Assembly (NCBI GenBank): GCA_028693565.1
Contig: JAQUVE010000012.1
Location: 1 to 35,281 of the forward strand
Reading direction: 5' to 3'
DNA length: 35,281 bases
From: Sulfurospirillaceae bacterium
GTDB taxonomy: Bacteria; Campylobacterota; Campylobacteria; Campylobacterales; Sulfurospirillaceae
The notes under the pieces are model-generated. The model saw only the letters and a list, made by a program, of their open reading frames with translations. It was not told the DNA's origin and did no database searches. Of this stretch, positions 17,186-27,158 are shown in pieces. The translations under genes and the position numbers were made by a program. The number at the start of each line of letters is the position of its first letter. Position 1 is the first letter of the stretch.

Positions 17186-18133
17186 TTATTTTCCTAATAA
17201 TTCTTTCTGATTAAAGATATTATAGCTTCTTTTAGCCATTCTTCTAAAGTATCTAAGCGGTGTTTTCCAGTCTTTTATCTCTTTTATTGTTCCATGGTAA
17301 TCATATGTATCATTTCCCTTATGTAGACGATTTACAATAGCTTCTAAATGCTGTACATAAGGCATATAAAGTTTTTCTATCTCTTTTCTTCTCAACCTAT
17401 AAGGTCCAAGGTCTATTTTGTTATTTTCTAAAAATTTTAATCCATGAAAATGATAAAAAATCACATCAAAAGATTCATCACTAATGTTATAGCGTTGAAT
17501 GTTCCAAGGAGCGACGCCTCCACCCAAATGTTGCAACACATGAACACCTTCAAAACGGTTCGTCCAATCATCAAGGTATTTTTGATCGCCAAATTTTCCC
17601 TCTTCAAATCGAGCGTAGCACCACGCATTACAGGCATCTCGCCACCATGAAAGAGCTTTTATTCCACGTGCGTCGTTCTTAAAGGTCACGAATTGCACGC
17701 AATAAATACCGCTTGTCGCACTTTGGTCGTACATCGGCGTATAACGGTGTTCGGTAATTAAGACGGATGCGTCTTGCATTTCATCGACCAAAATTGAAGG
17801 GTCTGCAAAAAAATATAAATCGGCATCAAGATACGTGCAATGGTCTAGATCGTATTGTTCGATGCAATATTTTATCGTTGAAGGTGTACATGTCCAACAG
17901 TATTCTCCTGCACTTCGAGTACTTTTGATACTCAGCAGCGCATCATCTTCAAATGCTTCTAATGAAATAACCGTTACATTGGCCAGCTTTAATTTTTTCA
18001 AAAGAGCATCTGCTCTTGCATCAAACGCAAAAATATAAAGATGAAAATCACGACTATAAGTTTTTAATGACTCATACATCGCTAATCCACGAGTTAAATA
18101 GTTACTATCAAAAAGAGTACAATAATTATACAT
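17186..18133 (-). CDS. GT-A glycosyltransferase, GT8-like
   Basis: 315-residue cytoplasmic protein. The N-terminus YCTLFDSNYLTRGLAMYESL and the metal-binding DxD in CTYLDADLYFFADP (about residue 105) are of the GT8-like nucleotide-diphospho-sugar transferase type. Later FGDQKYLDDW and YHFHGLK match the acceptor/donor side of such proteins. The last 60 residues are basic with aromatic pairs (LRYFRRMAKRSYNIF), which suggests membrane contact. The start overlaps the methyltransferase stop by 8 nt (ATGTATAA). It most likely adds one sugar to the same glycan; donor unknown. Several bases of this gene are less AT-rich than its upstream neighbours. Confidence 0.78.
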   Translation of the reverse strand: MYNYCTLFDSNYLTRGLAMYESLKTYSRDFHLYIFAFDARADALLKKLKLANVTVISLEAFEDDALLSIKSTRSAGEYCWTCTPSTIKYCIEQYDLDHCTYLDADLYFFADPSILVDEMQDASVLITEHRYTPMYDQSATSGIYCVQFVTFKNDARGIKALSWWRDACNAWCYARFEEGKFGDQKYLDDWTNRFEGVHVLQHLGGGVAPWNIQRYNISDESFDVIFYHFHGLKFLENNKIDLGPYRLRRKEIEKLYMPYVQHLEAIVNRLHKGNDTYDYHGTIKEIKDWKTPLRYFRRMAKRSYNIFNQKELLGK

Positions 18134-18932
18134 TTTGTATCTTCTTCATTATAAAACCCTTGAATTCATAATCTTGATTTTTGCCATCAATTGCATTAAA
18201 TACTTCAATTAACTTATATTGTTTTTCAAAATAAGAAGTCAATTTATTAAAATCAAAAAACCAACAAGGGTAACTTGCATTATAAATAGAGGGTGGAACA
18301 ATTTGAAGTTTAATTGTATCATCACCCAAAACAGAAAATGGTGTTCTATCGATTATGATAATCTCAAAGGCATACTTCAAAAGTGCATCCAATACAGCAT
18401 AAGGTTTCTCCATATACTGCAAAACACTTGATAAAACAAGTATATTTGGCTTTTTGGCTTCTACACAACTTCGAATATCATCATAAAATTTGAGTCTATC
18501 ATCTTCAAACTCTTTTCTACCAATATCTACAAAGTGCGTTTGTTCGACAATATTCCATGAGACATCACTCAACCCATCTAAAAATTTCTTATTTTGAAAA
18601 TATGTGCTTCCTAAACTACCACCAAAATCCATTACGTGTAAAGCTCCATGAGATTGAGCAGCAGCATACATTAAAGCTGATAGAAGAGGCCATGAGTATT
18701 GTATAGCATCAAATAGTACACTATCTCTCTCATAAACAGCTTCGCCCTTTTTAACCATTAATAGTGAAGCTCGCACTTTTTGAAGTAATTCATCTGTACT
18801 GTATCCCGTAGAAGCATTTTGTGCTTCTTGCCAATTTTTATAATTCCCAAACCATCCGTAATGTCTCTTGCGGTATTTTTGGAAAACATGGAGCACAATT
18901 GGCGGTAGCAAAGATTTGATAAATTGCTTCAT
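18126..18932 (-). CDS. putative methyltransferase, TIGR04325 (LIC12133) family
   Basis: Class I SAM-binding fold in surface-glycan clusters; no reaction is proven for the family. The family opening is seen as GWFGNYKNWQEAQNASTGY, with the SAM loop HVMDFGGSLGSTYF (about residue 112) and later IIIIDRTPF. The ORF track start (18971) gives an unlikely hydrophobic lead; ATG 18932 has AGGAGG about 9 nt upstream and begins MKQFIKSLLPPIV, so I use it (268 aa). It may O-methylate a sugar of the glycan. Overlaps the next GT by 8 nt. Confidence 0.82.
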   Translation of the reverse strand: MKQFIKSLLPPIVLHVFQKYRKRHYGWFGNYKNWQEAQNASTGYSTDELLQKVRASLLMVKKGEAVYERDSVLFDAIQYSWPLLSALMYAAAQSHGALHVMDFGGSLGSTYFQNKKFLDGLSDVSWNIVEQTHFVDIGRKEFEDDRLKFYDDIRSCVEAKKPNILVLSSVLQYMEKPYAVLDALLKYAFEIIIIDRTPFSVLGDDTIKLQIVPPSIYNASYPCWFFDFNKLTSYFEKQYKLIEVFNAIDGKNQDYEFKGFIMKKIQNV

Positions 18933-18982
18933 ATAACGCCCTCCTAGACCTAAATATATTGACAAGTACAATCAATCTCTTG

Positions 18983-20389
18983 TTAATTTTCTAATTGCAA
19001 AACTTTAATTCTACCAATAAATAGATGCCTATTAATTTCCAACTGCTCATTATGTAACAAATCAAAATAATTTTTAAAATTCTCTTTGAACCAATCGAGA
19101 GTGTAAAAACTAGGTAATGCAGGAGTATTATTTTCACTTCCTGAATACAAACCTAAAGGCATAAATTCAACCATAATATATTTATTTGTCAATTGACTTA
19201 AAGTATTTAAAATATATTCAATAGGGATACTCTGGCTTAAAATCAAGTGATGAGTGACCGCTAAAGCCACCACAACATCACATTTTAATCTTCTATATAT
19301 AGCCTGATCCTCAATTCTTCCATTTGTCCTTATCATATCAAACAATAACGGTAAGATGCCTTTTCTTTTTTCATTATTTAAGTACATAATATCTATAGAG
19401 GTCTGATCATAATCAGTAGCAATAATATGTTTTATATGTGAATTATCATAAAGATATGAAGCAAATTTGCCATGATTGGAGGCTAATTCGAGAAGTGAAT
19501 GCGCATCTGTAAACTGATTTAGAAGTGTAGTAATTCGTAGGAACCTTTCATCTTTCGAGATATCAATGTCATTATGATATTCACTCCACATTGAAGTCTC
19601 TGCAGAATATTTTAAGTTTTTTAAGTTTTTTTCTAAATTTTCTACAGAAAATAATTTAGCAAATATTTTCTTTATTAAAAGTGCAACAAACAATTTTAGC
19701 TTATTCCTTACTTTTAGTTTAATATTTTTTTCTGAGCTTAGCGAAACTTTTTTTATTAGTGAGTAGATTTTATAAGTTAATACCAACATCCTTTTGCCAA
19801 ACAAGGATCCTAATGAATACCTACATTTAAAATACTCATTATCTGTGGGGACACTAGCCATTAAGAAAATATTTCTCGCAATTGTCGAATAACCACGAGA
19901 CCAAAAATATAACGGAATATAAAAATAATTAAAGTATTCACTAAAACCACTCCATTCGGGGTTTTGTTTGATTACAAAACTACCAAAATCAATATATTGA
20001 GGTTTATTCATATTAAACACTACATTAAAAGGATGTGGATCTTGTAATTCCAAATCAAATTGATTAGCAATTTTATTTATTTTTACAACAAATAATGCAG
20101 CCTCTTTTAACATTTCAAATGACCATTCATATGGGTAATTCCAATAAGGAATTCTTTCATGTTCCAAAACAAGAGGGAAACCATCAATTTCGATATCCGA
20201 TATCCATGTCTTTGGAAAATAACCCAGTTCTACTAACTTATTTAAGAAGTTTGAATTGATTAACTGATGAACGTGTGAAATATATTCTGGATAAATTGCT
20301 CTAAAGACTCTATTTTCATAAAAAAATATTTTTGAAACAGTATCGATACTTAAACTAACCGTTTTTAAGCTTTCTTTATTTATTTCCAT
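18983..20389 (-). CDS. two-domain protein: kinase-like N-terminus plus SAM methyltransferase (NoeA-like)
   Basis: A 468-residue protein. Residues about 60-150 resemble the core of protein-kinase-like folds: LQDPHPFNVVF looks like the catalytic loop (D-x-H-x-x-N) and QYIDFGSF like the DFG metal motif. No glycine-rich loop is evident. Residues about 295-430 form a class I methyltransferase: LLELASNHGKFASYL (motif I), IIATDYDQTSID (motif II) and CDVVVALAVTHHLI (motif IV). The plan resembles proteins labelled 'SAM-dependent methyltransferase/NoeA-like' in glycan clusters, in which the N-terminal motif is often more decayed. Very AT-rich: 8 G/C in bases 19621-19680. It overlaps the flippase end by 14 nt. 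It may phosphorylate and/or methylate a glycan; neither is proven. Confidence 0.7.
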   Translation of the reverse strand: MEINKESLKTVSLSIDTVSKIFFYENRVFRAIYPEYISHVHQLINSNFLNKLVELGYFPKTWISDIEIDGFPLVLEHERIPYWNYPYEWSFEMLKEAALFVVKINKIANQFDLELQDPHPFNVVFNMNKPQYIDFGSFVIKQNPEWSGFSEYFNYFYIPLYFWSRGYSTIARNIFLMASVPTDNEYFKCRYSLGSLFGKRMLVLTYKIYSLIKKVSLSSEKNIKLKVRNKLKLFVALLIKKIFAKLFSVENLEKNLKNLKYSAETSMWSEYHNDIDISKDERFLRITTLLNQFTDAHSLLELASNHGKFASYLYDNSHIKHIIATDYDQTSIDIMYLNNEKRKGILPLLFDMIRTNGRIEDQAIYRRLKCDVVVALAVTHHLILSQSIPIEYILNTLSQLTNKYIMVEFMPLGLYSGSENNTPALPSFYTLDWFKENFKNYFDLLHNEQLEINRHLFIGRIKVLQLEN

Positions 20390-21737
20390 TCTGCTGGCCT
20401 CTTAGATATTTAATGGGTGTACGCCATGTTTTAATATTTATAATATTGATAATTGCTTGTGTTTGTAGAAAAAAATTGAGTTTTGTTTTGTTGAAAAAAA
20501 AATTAATCAAATAACTTGATATTCCATAAGAAATTAAAGTCGCATATGCAGCCCCTACTAATCCAAAATATCTTATAAAAAATAGATTTAAAATTATATT
20601 TATAACAGCACCAAGAACCAGTCGCATGCTTGCTATTTTTTGTAAATTTTCATTAAGATAATATAACCATGAACCATTGCTAAGATAAACAAAAATAGTT
20701 GACCAAATATAAATTTCTAATATATTAGCACTTGCGGTATATTCAGTACCATAAAGTAAGAAAATAAGCTTATCGGCGCAAAAAAAGATAACGATTGATA
20801 TAAAAAAAGAAATTTTTATTAAAATATTATACATATCTTGAATTCTTGAAATATACAATATTTCATCGTGCTTTTTTGCATTTGTAATAGAAGGGGAAAA
20901 GGACTGTGTTAATGCCACTGTAACAAACAACCATATTTCACTGAGTCTTGTAGCAACACTATAAAAACCAACCGCTTCTTTATCTATCATATTACCAATC
21001 ATTACCTGATCAATTCTCATATAAATTGTTGCGGCAGCGCCACCGATAATCAACGGCCAACTATCTTTTAACAGCTCTAGTGCCACTTGTGTGCTAAATG
21101 TCCAATGAAAAAACTTTACACCACTTTGTTTGATATAAACATATATAAACCCTAAAGCCAATACACTATTATCAAACACTATAACCCATGCAAATGCAAT
21201 GAGTGGAGCTTGATAAAGTATTAGCGCTATTTTTACTAACGAGGAAGAAAAAAGACTGGCAATATTAACATATACAATATACCGACTCAACACTTTGCTT
21301 TGAAAATAAAAGTCAATGACATTAAAACTTTGAAATATTGTAGCACTTGCTATGATAAACACTAAAGTATTGGTAAAAGTATCATTAGATGTAAAGTTTA
21401 CAGCGATGCCTAAAATGATGAGCATACCTACCGCACCCATAAGTTTCAACCAAAAAGCCGTACCAATAAGTTCATCACGCCTTGCTTCATTTTTAACCAA
21501 TTCTCGAACCATAATGCCATCAAGCCCAAGTGTTGCAATCGTAGCAAACAGTCCCACAAAGCTTTGGGCATAACTAAACAAACCAAAACGTTCAGGACCC
21601 AAATAACGTGCAACCCAAACACCGACAAAAAGACCAACAACTAGGCGCAATATTTTTTCACCCAATAACCATGAGGTATTTTTAAAATACCGCATAAAGC
21701 CTGTATGATTTTTAAGTGTTTTGAGTTTATTCATCAT
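20376..21737 (-). CDS. Wzx-type polysaccharide flippase (MOP superfamily)
   Basis: Moves undecaprenyl-diphosphate-linked glycans from the cytoplasmic to the periplasmic side. Over 450 residues with about twelve to fourteen hydrophobic helices; the opening NTSWLLGEKILRLVVGLFVG and VWVARYLGPERFGLFSYAQS are the family's N-terminal signature. The track start is a GTG at 21740; I prefer the ATG at 21737, though the next ATG (21734) is equally possible because no strong ribosome site is visible. A 9-base A/T run near 20495 lies inside an intact frame. It is the only flippase in the window: PglK, the ABC flippase of C. jejuni, is absent. Confidence 0.9.
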   Translation of the reverse strand: MMNKLKTLKNHTGFMRYFKNTSWLLGEKILRLVVGLFVGVWVARYLGPERFGLFSYAQSFVGLFATIATLGLDGIMVRELVKNEARRDELIGTAFWLKLMGAVGMLIILGIAVNFTSNDTFTNTLVFIIASATIFQSFNVIDFYFQSKVLSRYIVYVNIASLFSSSLVKIALILYQAPLIAFAWVIVFDNSVLALGFIYVYIKQSGVKFFHWTFSTQVALELLKDSWPLIIGGAAATIYMRIDQVMIGNMIDKEAVGFYSVATRLSEIWLFVTVALTQSFSPSITNAKKHDEILYISRIQDMYNILIKISFFISIVIFFCADKLIFLLYGTEYTASANILEIYIWSTIFVYLSNGSWLYYLNENLQKIASMRLVLGAVINIILNLFFIRYFGLVGAAYATLISYGISSYLINFFFNKTKLNFFLQTQAIINIINIKTWRTPIKYLRGQQNGNK

Positions 21738-21739
21738 CA

Positions 21740-22786
21740 CTATTTAGAGAGATACCACTCATACTCTCTTGCAATCCCTTCTTCCAAGGCAACACGATGT
21801 TTCCATCCTAAATCACGTAATTTTGAAGGGTCGGTCAATTTGAGTAATGTGCCATCAGGCTTTTGGGTATTAAAATATATCTCGCCGCCAAAGCCTACAA
21901 TATCTTTAACGAGATATGCGAGCTCTTTGATACTAATGTCTTCGCCCGTACCAATATTGATATGCGTATTGCGAACCTCTTTAGCGTCTGGATGAAATGT
22001 ATCTTTAAAATCAATGTTTTCCATGACAAAAACACACGCATCGGCCATATCTTCAGAGTACAAAAATTCTCTCCTAGGTTTTCCACTTCCCCAAATTTCG
22101 ACCCGCTTTTCACTTACGCCAAACGTGGCAAGATAGGCCTTAGCTTCTTCAAAATTTTCCACATGTAAATCTTTTACAATGGCCTCTTTATCGCCCATTT
22201 CCAGAAGTTTAGCAAGATGCATCTTGCGTAAAAGTGCGGGCAATACATGGGAAGTTTCCAAATCAAAATTATCGTTTGGACCGTAAAGATTGGTTGGCAT
22301 CACGGAGATATAATTGGTACCGTATTGAAGATTGTAGCTTTCGCACATTTTGATGCCTGCAATTTTTGCGATAGCATAGGGCTCGTTGGTGTATTCAAGT
22401 GGGCTCGTAAGCAGATATTCCTCTTTCATAGGCTGAGGACACGCTCCTGGATAGATGCACGTGCTTCCTAAAAAAAGAAGCTTGGAAACACCATTGAGAT
22501 AACTTTGGTGAATGATATTGTTCTGAACTTGCATATTGCTGTAAATGAACTCTGCACGATAGGTATTATTGGCAATGATGCCTCCTACTCTAGCGGCGGC
22601 TAAAAAAACATATTCTGGTTTTTCTTGATTGAAAAAAGCCTCTACCGCATATTGATCTGTCAACTCCAGTTCTGAATGGGTGCGATAAACAAGGTTGTGA
22701 TAACCTTTTTGCTTCAAATTCTTCACAATTGCAGAACCCACAAGACCCAGATGACCCGCAATGTAGATTTTAGAATCTTTATTCAT
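21740..22786 (-). CDS. fcl: GDP-L-fucose synthase-like NADPH-dependent epimerase/reductase
   Basis: Short-chain dehydrogenase that converts GDP-4-keto-6-deoxymannose to GDP-fucose. NADP loop GHLGLVGSA (11-19), Ser108 in FLGSTCIYP, and Tyr137/Lys141 in [10 protein letters not shown] form the active site; [21 protein letters not shown] and [17 protein letters not shown] are GDP-fucose synthase signatures. At 348 residues it is longer than the E. coli enzyme (about 320), with an insertion near residues 195-225, as in the C. jejuni WcaG protein of heptose modification. GDP-fucose is thus likely but a GDP-6-deoxyheptose is possible. No gmd (which makes its substrate) or manC is in the window. Confidence 0.88.
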   Translation of the reverse strand: MNKDSKIYIAGHLGLVGSAIVKNLKQKGYHNLVYRTHSELELTDQYAVEAFFNQEKPEYVFLAAARVGGIIANNTYRAEFIYSNMQVQNNIIHQSYLNGVSKLLFLGSTCIYPGACPQPMKEEYLLTSPLEYTNEPYAIAKIAGIKMCESYNLQYGTNYISVMPTNLYGPNDNFDLETSHVLPALLRKMHLAKLLEMGDKEAIVKDLHVENFEEAKAYLATFGVSEKRVEIWGSGKPRREFLYSEDMADACVFVMENIDFKDTFHPDAKEVRNTHINIGTGEDISIKELAYLVKDIVGFGGEIYFNTQKPDGTLLKLTDPSKLRDLGWKHRVALEEGIAREYEWYLSK

Positions 22787-22814
22787 AGCATTCCTTGTGT
22801 TTCATTATTCACGG

Positions 22815-23981
22815 CTAATCGTTGCCAAACAAATCTCGTGTGTAAACTTTACCTTTAACATCGTCCAACTCCATGGCATGACGATTGGCGATAATCACAT
22901 CTGAAATTTGTTTAAATTCCTCCAAGTCTTTGATAACTCGTGAGCGAAAAAACATCTCCTCTTGCAAAACAGGCTCATACACAACCACTTCAATCCCTTT
23001 GGCCTTAATGCGCTTCATGACACCTTGAATCGAGGATGTTCGAAAATTATCACTTCCTGCTTTCATGATAAGACGGTAAATTCCCACAATCTTTGGATTT
23101 TGTTTCACGATTGATGTGGCTATGAAATCTTTACGTGTACTATTAGAATCGACAATAGCCTGCACCAAATTGCTAGGCACATCTTGATAATTCGCCAATA
23201 ACTGTTTCGTGTCTTTTGGCAAACAATACCCACCATATCCAAAAGAGGGATTATTGTAAAAATCACCGATTCGAGGGTCTAAACACACCCCTTCGATAAT
23301 CTCTTTGGTATTGAGATGATGCGTTTGTGCATAGGTATCAAGTTCATTAAAATACGCCACGCGCATCGCCAAATAAGTATTGGCAAAAAGTTTAATCGCC
23401 TCAGCTTCAGTAGATTCTGTAAAGACAACCCTAATATCTTTTTTAATAGCACCTTCCACCAAAAGTTTAGCAAAAAGCTCTGCACGCTCGCTTTTCTCAC
23501 CTATCACAATGCGAGAGGGGTAAAGATTGTCATAAAGGGCTTTGCCTTCTCGCAAAAATTCTGGTGCAAAAAAAAGATTTTCGCATTTCAATTTTTCTTT
23601 GATTTTTTGAGTGTATCCCACAGGGATAGTAGATTTGATCACCATAGTTGTACAAGGGTTATACGTAAGAACATCATGAATGACACTTTCGATGGAAGAG
23701 GTATCGAAATAGTTTGTCTCAGGGTCATAATCCGTAGGCGTTGCAATAATCACAAAATCTGCCTTTTCATAGGCCTCTTGTTTATTTAACGTCGCTTTAA
23801 AATTTAGAGGTTTGGTGGTTAAATATTCTTCGATTTCTTTGTCTTCAATCGGCGATATTTTTTGATTGAGCATCGCTATTTTTTCAGGCACAATATCCAA
23901 TGTTACGACTTCGTGATGCTGTGCCAATAAAATGCCATTTGAAAGGCCAACGTAACCCGTTCCTACAATGGCTATCTTCAT
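22815..23981 (-). CDS. ugd: UDP-glucose 6-dehydrogenase
   Basis: Two-step NAD oxidation of UDP-glucose to UDP-glucuronic acid. 388 residues, the length of E. coli Ugd. NAD loop [14 protein letters not shown] at the start, [20 protein letters not shown] in the middle, nucleophile Cys253 in [15 protein letters not shown], and the C-terminal UDP-binding domain [15 protein letters not shown] all match the E. coli type. It lies 1 nt from a second nucleotide-sugar dehydrogenase of another subfamily, so the glycan probably carries uronic acids. Base use is less AT-rich than the glycosyltransferase genes. Confidence 0.94.
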   Translation of the reverse strand: MKIAIVGTGYVGLSNGILLAQHHEVVTLDIVPEKIAMLNQKISPIEDKEIEEYLTTKPLNFKATLNKQEAYEKADFVIIATPTDYDPETNYFDTSSIESVIHDVLTYNPCTTMVIKSTIPVGYTQKIKEKLKCENLFFAPEFLREGKALYDNLYPSRIVIGEKSERAELFAKLLVEGAIKKDIRVVFTESTEAEAIKLFANTYLAMRVAYFNELDTYAQTHHLNTKEIIEGVCLDPRIGDFYNNPSFGYGGYCLPKDTKQLLANYQDVPSNLVQAIVDSNSTRKDFIATSIVKQNPKIVGIYRLIMKAGSDNFRTSSIQGVMKRIKAKGIEVVVYEPVLQEEMFFRSRVIKDLEEFKQISDVIIANRHAMELDDVKGKVYTRDLFGND

Positions 23982-23982
23982 A

Positions 23983-25242
23983 TTAGAGTCTCCATGTAGG
24001 ATTTTTCACAATCCCTTTGACATCGATAATAACTCCACCCAATTTTTGATAATCACTTGGGCTCAACGCCACAAACTCTTGATGCCCCACGGCCACGATG
24101 ATGGCTTCATAGTGTTTATCGCTTTTTAAAGGGTTATCAATAAGCTCATACCCATAATACTTTTGAGCTTCCGCCTTATCCACCCATGGGTCGTAAATAT
24201 CGACGTTGCATTTAAATGCTTCAAGCTCTTGGATGATATCAACGACTTTGGTATTGCGAATATCGGGACAATTCTCTTTAAAAGTTAGCCCAAGGATTAA
24301 AACATTGGCATCTTTGATTTTGGCATCACTTTCAATCATGAGCTTTATCGTTTTATCGGCGATGTATTTGCCCATACCGTTATTGATCTGACGTGCCCCT
24401 AAGATAAGATTGGGTTTGTACCCCAACTCTTCTGATTTATACGTCAAATAATAAGGATCCACCCCGATGCAATGTCCACCGACAAGCCCCGGTTTGAGCT
24501 TGATAAAGTTCCACTTCGTAGCGGCCGCTTCAATGACTTCATGCGTATCAATGCCCATCGTATTAAAAATGAGTGCAAGCTCATTAATCAGAGCGATATT
24601 GACATCTCGTTGCGTGTTTTCAATGACTTTACTCGCTTCTGCCACTTTAATGGAAGAGGCTTTATGCGTTCCTGCAACAATGATGCTACGATAGAGCGCA
24701 TCGACTTTATCCGCAATTTCAGGCGTTGAGCCAGAGGTCACTTTTAAGATATGTTTGACCGTATGCGTTTTATCTCCAGGATTAATACGCTCAGGCGAAT
24801 AGCCCGCAAAAAAATCAACATTAAATGTTAATCCCGAAACTTTTTCTAAAACGGGTACACACACCTCTTCAGTCACGCCTGGATATACCGTACTTTCATA
24901 GATAACGATATCATTTTTTTTCAACACTTTTCCAACAGTTTCGCTCGCTTTAATTAAAGGGGTAAGATCAGGACGATTACTGCTATCAATGGGGGTTGGA
25001 ACGGTTACGATAAAGGTAGTGCACTGTTGCAAATCTTCAAGCGAGGTACTAAAACAAATACCTTTTTGAATCGCTTCATGAACCTCAGAATCACTCAGTT
25101 CCATCGTTCTATCATGCCCACTTTTAAGCTCATCAATACGTGCTTGAAAAATATCAAATCCAACCACAGGATATTGCTTGGCAAACTCAACTGCCAAAGG
25201 AAGCCCCACATATCCTAGGCCTATAATTGCTAATTTATCCAT
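23983..25242 (-). CDS. UDP-N-acetylhexosamine 6-dehydrogenase, WbpO/TviB-like
   Basis: Oxidises C6 of a UDP-HexNAc to the uronic acid. NAD loop [17 protein letters not shown], the family segment [16 protein letters not shown], nucleophile Cys258 in [14 protein letters not shown], and [16 protein letters not shown] are those of the WbpO/TviB subgroup, which acts on UDP-GalNAc or UDP-GlcNAc, while the neighbour at 22815 is of the UDP-glucose type. 419 residues, normal length. Sited between ugd and rmlB. The exact hexosamine is not readable. Confidence 0.9.
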   Translation of the reverse strand: MDKLAIIGLGYVGLPLAVEFAKQYPVVGFDIFQARIDELKSGHDRTMELSDSEVHEAIQKGICFSTSLEDLQQCTTFIVTVPTPIDSSNRPDLTPLIKASETVGKVLKKNDIVIYESTVYPGVTEEVCVPVLEKVSGLTFNVDFFAGYSPERINPGDKTHTVKHILKVTSGSTPEIADKVDALYRSIIVAGTHKASSIKVAEASKVIENTQRDVNIALINELALIFNTMGIDTHEVIEAAATKWNFIKLKPGLVGGHCIGVDPYYLTYKSEELGYKPNLILGARQINNGMGKYIADKTIKLMIESDAKIKDANVLILGLTFKENCPDIRNTKVVDIIQELEAFKCNVDIYDPWVDKAEAQKYYGYELIDNPLKSDKHYEAIIVAVGHQEFVALSPSDYQKLGGVIIDVKGIVKNPTWRL

Positions 25243-25271
25243 TCATTACCTTTTTACCGCTTCTTGTTTAG

Positions 25272-26291
25272 TCATGCAATTAAATCTTTGTACTTGCGAA
25301 GATACCACTCAATGGTTTTTACAATCCCGCTTTCAAAATTTTCCTCCGCCTCCCAGCCAAGCTTTGTCTCAAGCTTAGTAGCATCGATGGCATAACGCCT
25401 ATCATGCCCTGCTCTATCTTCAACAAAAGTGATTAATTCTTGATAAGAATTTTCACGAGGACACATCGTATCTAAAATTTCGCATATTTTATGAGCAATA
25501 TAAAGATTATCCCGCTCATTACGCCCACCGATATTGTATACCTCACCACTGTTACCTTCATGGTAAACCAAGTCGATTCCCTTGCAGTGGTCTAGCACAT
25601 AAAGCCAATCACGGATATTTTTACCATCCCCGTAAATAGGGATGTTTTGACCGCTTAATGCTTTGCGGATGATGGTCGGGATGAGCTTTTCATCGTGTTG
25701 CTTAGGACCATAATTATTGGAACAATTAGTGATAACCGTATTCATCCCATACGTATGATGATAAGCTCGCACGATCATATCGCTCCCTGCTTTGCTCGCT
25801 GAATACGGCGAATTGGGTGCATAAGGTGTACTCTCTGTAAAAAAGCCCTCAGCTCCTAATGTACCATAAACTTCATCGGTTGAGATATGATGAAAACGAC
25901 ACTCTTCATACCCTTCACGTCTGATAAAAGGCTTTTGCATCCAATATTTATACGCCACATCAATCAGCGTAAAAGTACCATTAACATTGGTTTCTATAAA
26001 TACACTAGGGTTTTTAATCGAATTATCCACGTGTGATTCGGCAGCAAAATGAATCACTCCATGAATATCATAACGGGTGAAAAGTTCTTCAACAGTATCA
26101 CGATCGCGAATATCGCCTTGAACAAAGGTATACCTTGCATGCCCCTCAACCTCTTCAAGGTTTTCAAGATTTCCTGCATAGGTTAATAAATCAAGATTAA
26201 TGAGATGATACTCTGCATATTTTTCTAAAAAATAAGGCACAAAGTTTGAGCCGATAAATCCCGCACAGCCTGTTACTAAGATACTTTTCAT
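25272..26291 (-). CDS. rmlB: dTDP-glucose 4,6-dehydratase
   Basis: Makes dTDP-4-keto-6-deoxyglucose. 339-residue extended SDR: NAD loop VTGCAGFIGSNF, Thr-Asp-Glu (138-140) in HISTDEVYGTLG, Tyr163/Lys167 in SPYSASKAGSD, and NNYGPKQHDEKLIP plus GDGKNIRDWLYVLDHC, all characteristic of RmlB. It sits 2 nt after rmlA. rmlC and rmlD (for rhamnose) are not in the window, but an FdtA/FdtB pair is, so its product is probably used for a 3-amino-3,6-dideoxy sugar. Confidence 0.96.
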   Translation of the reverse strand: MKSILVTGCAGFIGSNFVPYFLEKYAEYHLINLDLLTYAGNLENLEEVEGHARYTFVQGDIRDRDTVEELFTRYDIHGVIHFAAESHVDNSIKNPSVFIETNVNGTFTLIDVAYKYWMQKPFIRREGYEECRFHHISTDEVYGTLGAEGFFTESTPYAPNSPYSASKAGSDMIVRAYHHTYGMNTVITNCSNNYGPKQHDEKLIPTIIRKALSGQNIPIYGDGKNIRDWLYVLDHCKGIDLVYHEGNSGEVYNIGGRNERDNLYIAHKICEILDTMCPRENSYQELITFVEDRAGHDRRYAIDATKLETKLGWEAEENFESGIVKTIEWYLRKYKDLIA

Positions 26292-26293
26292 AC

Positions 26294-27157
26294 TTACTTC
26301 ACCAAGTCTTTAAGGTACTGACCATAGTTATTTTTACTGAGAGGTTTAGCAATTTCAAGCACTTGTTCTTTACTAATCCAACCATAGTTATAAGCGATCT
26401 CTTCCAAACATGCGATTTTATAACCTTGACGTTTTTCAATGGTTTGAACAAACATTCCTGCTTCTATCAAGCTATCATGCGTTCCCGTATCAAGCCATGC
26501 AAAACCACGCCCTAAGACTTCAACTTGCAAATCGCCTCGTTTCAGATAGGCTTCATTCACCGTTGTAATCTCAAGCTCTCCACGCTCACTTGGCTTAACA
26601 TTTTTAGCAATCTCAATGACACTATTGTCGTAAAAATAAAGCCCTGTCACCGCAAAGTTCGATTTGGGCTTTTCAGGTTTTTCTTCAATACTGATCGCTT
26701 TTTGGTTCTCATCAAACTCAACCACACCAAAGCGCTGAGGATCTTTGACTTGATATCCAAAAACAACAGCACCTGATTTAAGCTTGGCTGAATTTTGAAG
26801 CAACGGGGTAAATCCTTGCCCATAGAAAATATTATCGCCCAAGATCAAGCACACACTATCATCGCCGATAAATTCTTCGCCCAATAAAAATGCCTGCGCA
26901 AGACCATCTGGGCTGGGCTGAATTTTATACGAAAGAGAGATTCCCCAACGACTCCCGTCGCCTAAAAGCTCTTCAAATTTGCCAATATCTTGCGGTGTCG
27001 AGATAATCAAAATTTCTCGAATACCCGCTAACATAAGCACAGAGAGCGGATAATAGATCATGGGCTTATCATAAATCGGTAACAACTGTTTACTAATCGA
27101 TTGGGTCACGGGATAGAGCCTTGTGCCAGAGCCTCCCGCTAAGATAATGCCTTTCAT
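26294..27157 (-). CDS. rmlA: glucose-1-phosphate thymidylyltransferase
   Basis: Makes dTDP-glucose from dTTP and glucose-1-phosphate. Nucleotide-binding start [20 protein letters not shown], then [38 protein letters not shown] and [14 protein letters not shown] are standard RmlA segments. The track start at 27187 overlaps the phosphomutase; ATG 27157, 1 nt after that gene's stop, gives the normal N-terminus and 287 aa. Together with rmlB it starts the dTDP-sugar branch. Confidence 0.96.
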   Translation of the reverse strand: MKGIILAGGSGTRLYPVTQSISKQLLPIYDKPMIYYPLSVLMLAGIREILIISTPQDIGKFEELLGDGSRWGISLSYKIQPSPDGLAQAFLLGEEFIGDDSVCLILGDNIFYGQGFTPLLQNSAKLKSGAVVFGYQVKDPQRFGVVEFDENQKAISIEEKPEKPKSNFAVTGLYFYDNSVIEIAKNVKPSERGELEITTVNEAYLKRGDLQVEVLGRGFAWLDTGTHDSLIEAGMFVQTIEKRQGYKIACLEEIAYNYGWISKEQVLEIAKPLSKNNYGQYLKDLVK

Positions 27158-27158
27158 G

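Noticed and set aside
20494-20502. A9 run in the wzx gene as a phase-variation tract
   Set aside because: The frame is intact on both sides and an A9/T9 run is expected by chance in such AT-rich DNA; no sign of a switched state.
24467-24729. Overlapping plus-strand ORFs of 75 and 85 aa opposite the WbpO-like gene
   Set aside because: Shadows of the strongly biased coding frame of the minus-strand dehydrogenase.
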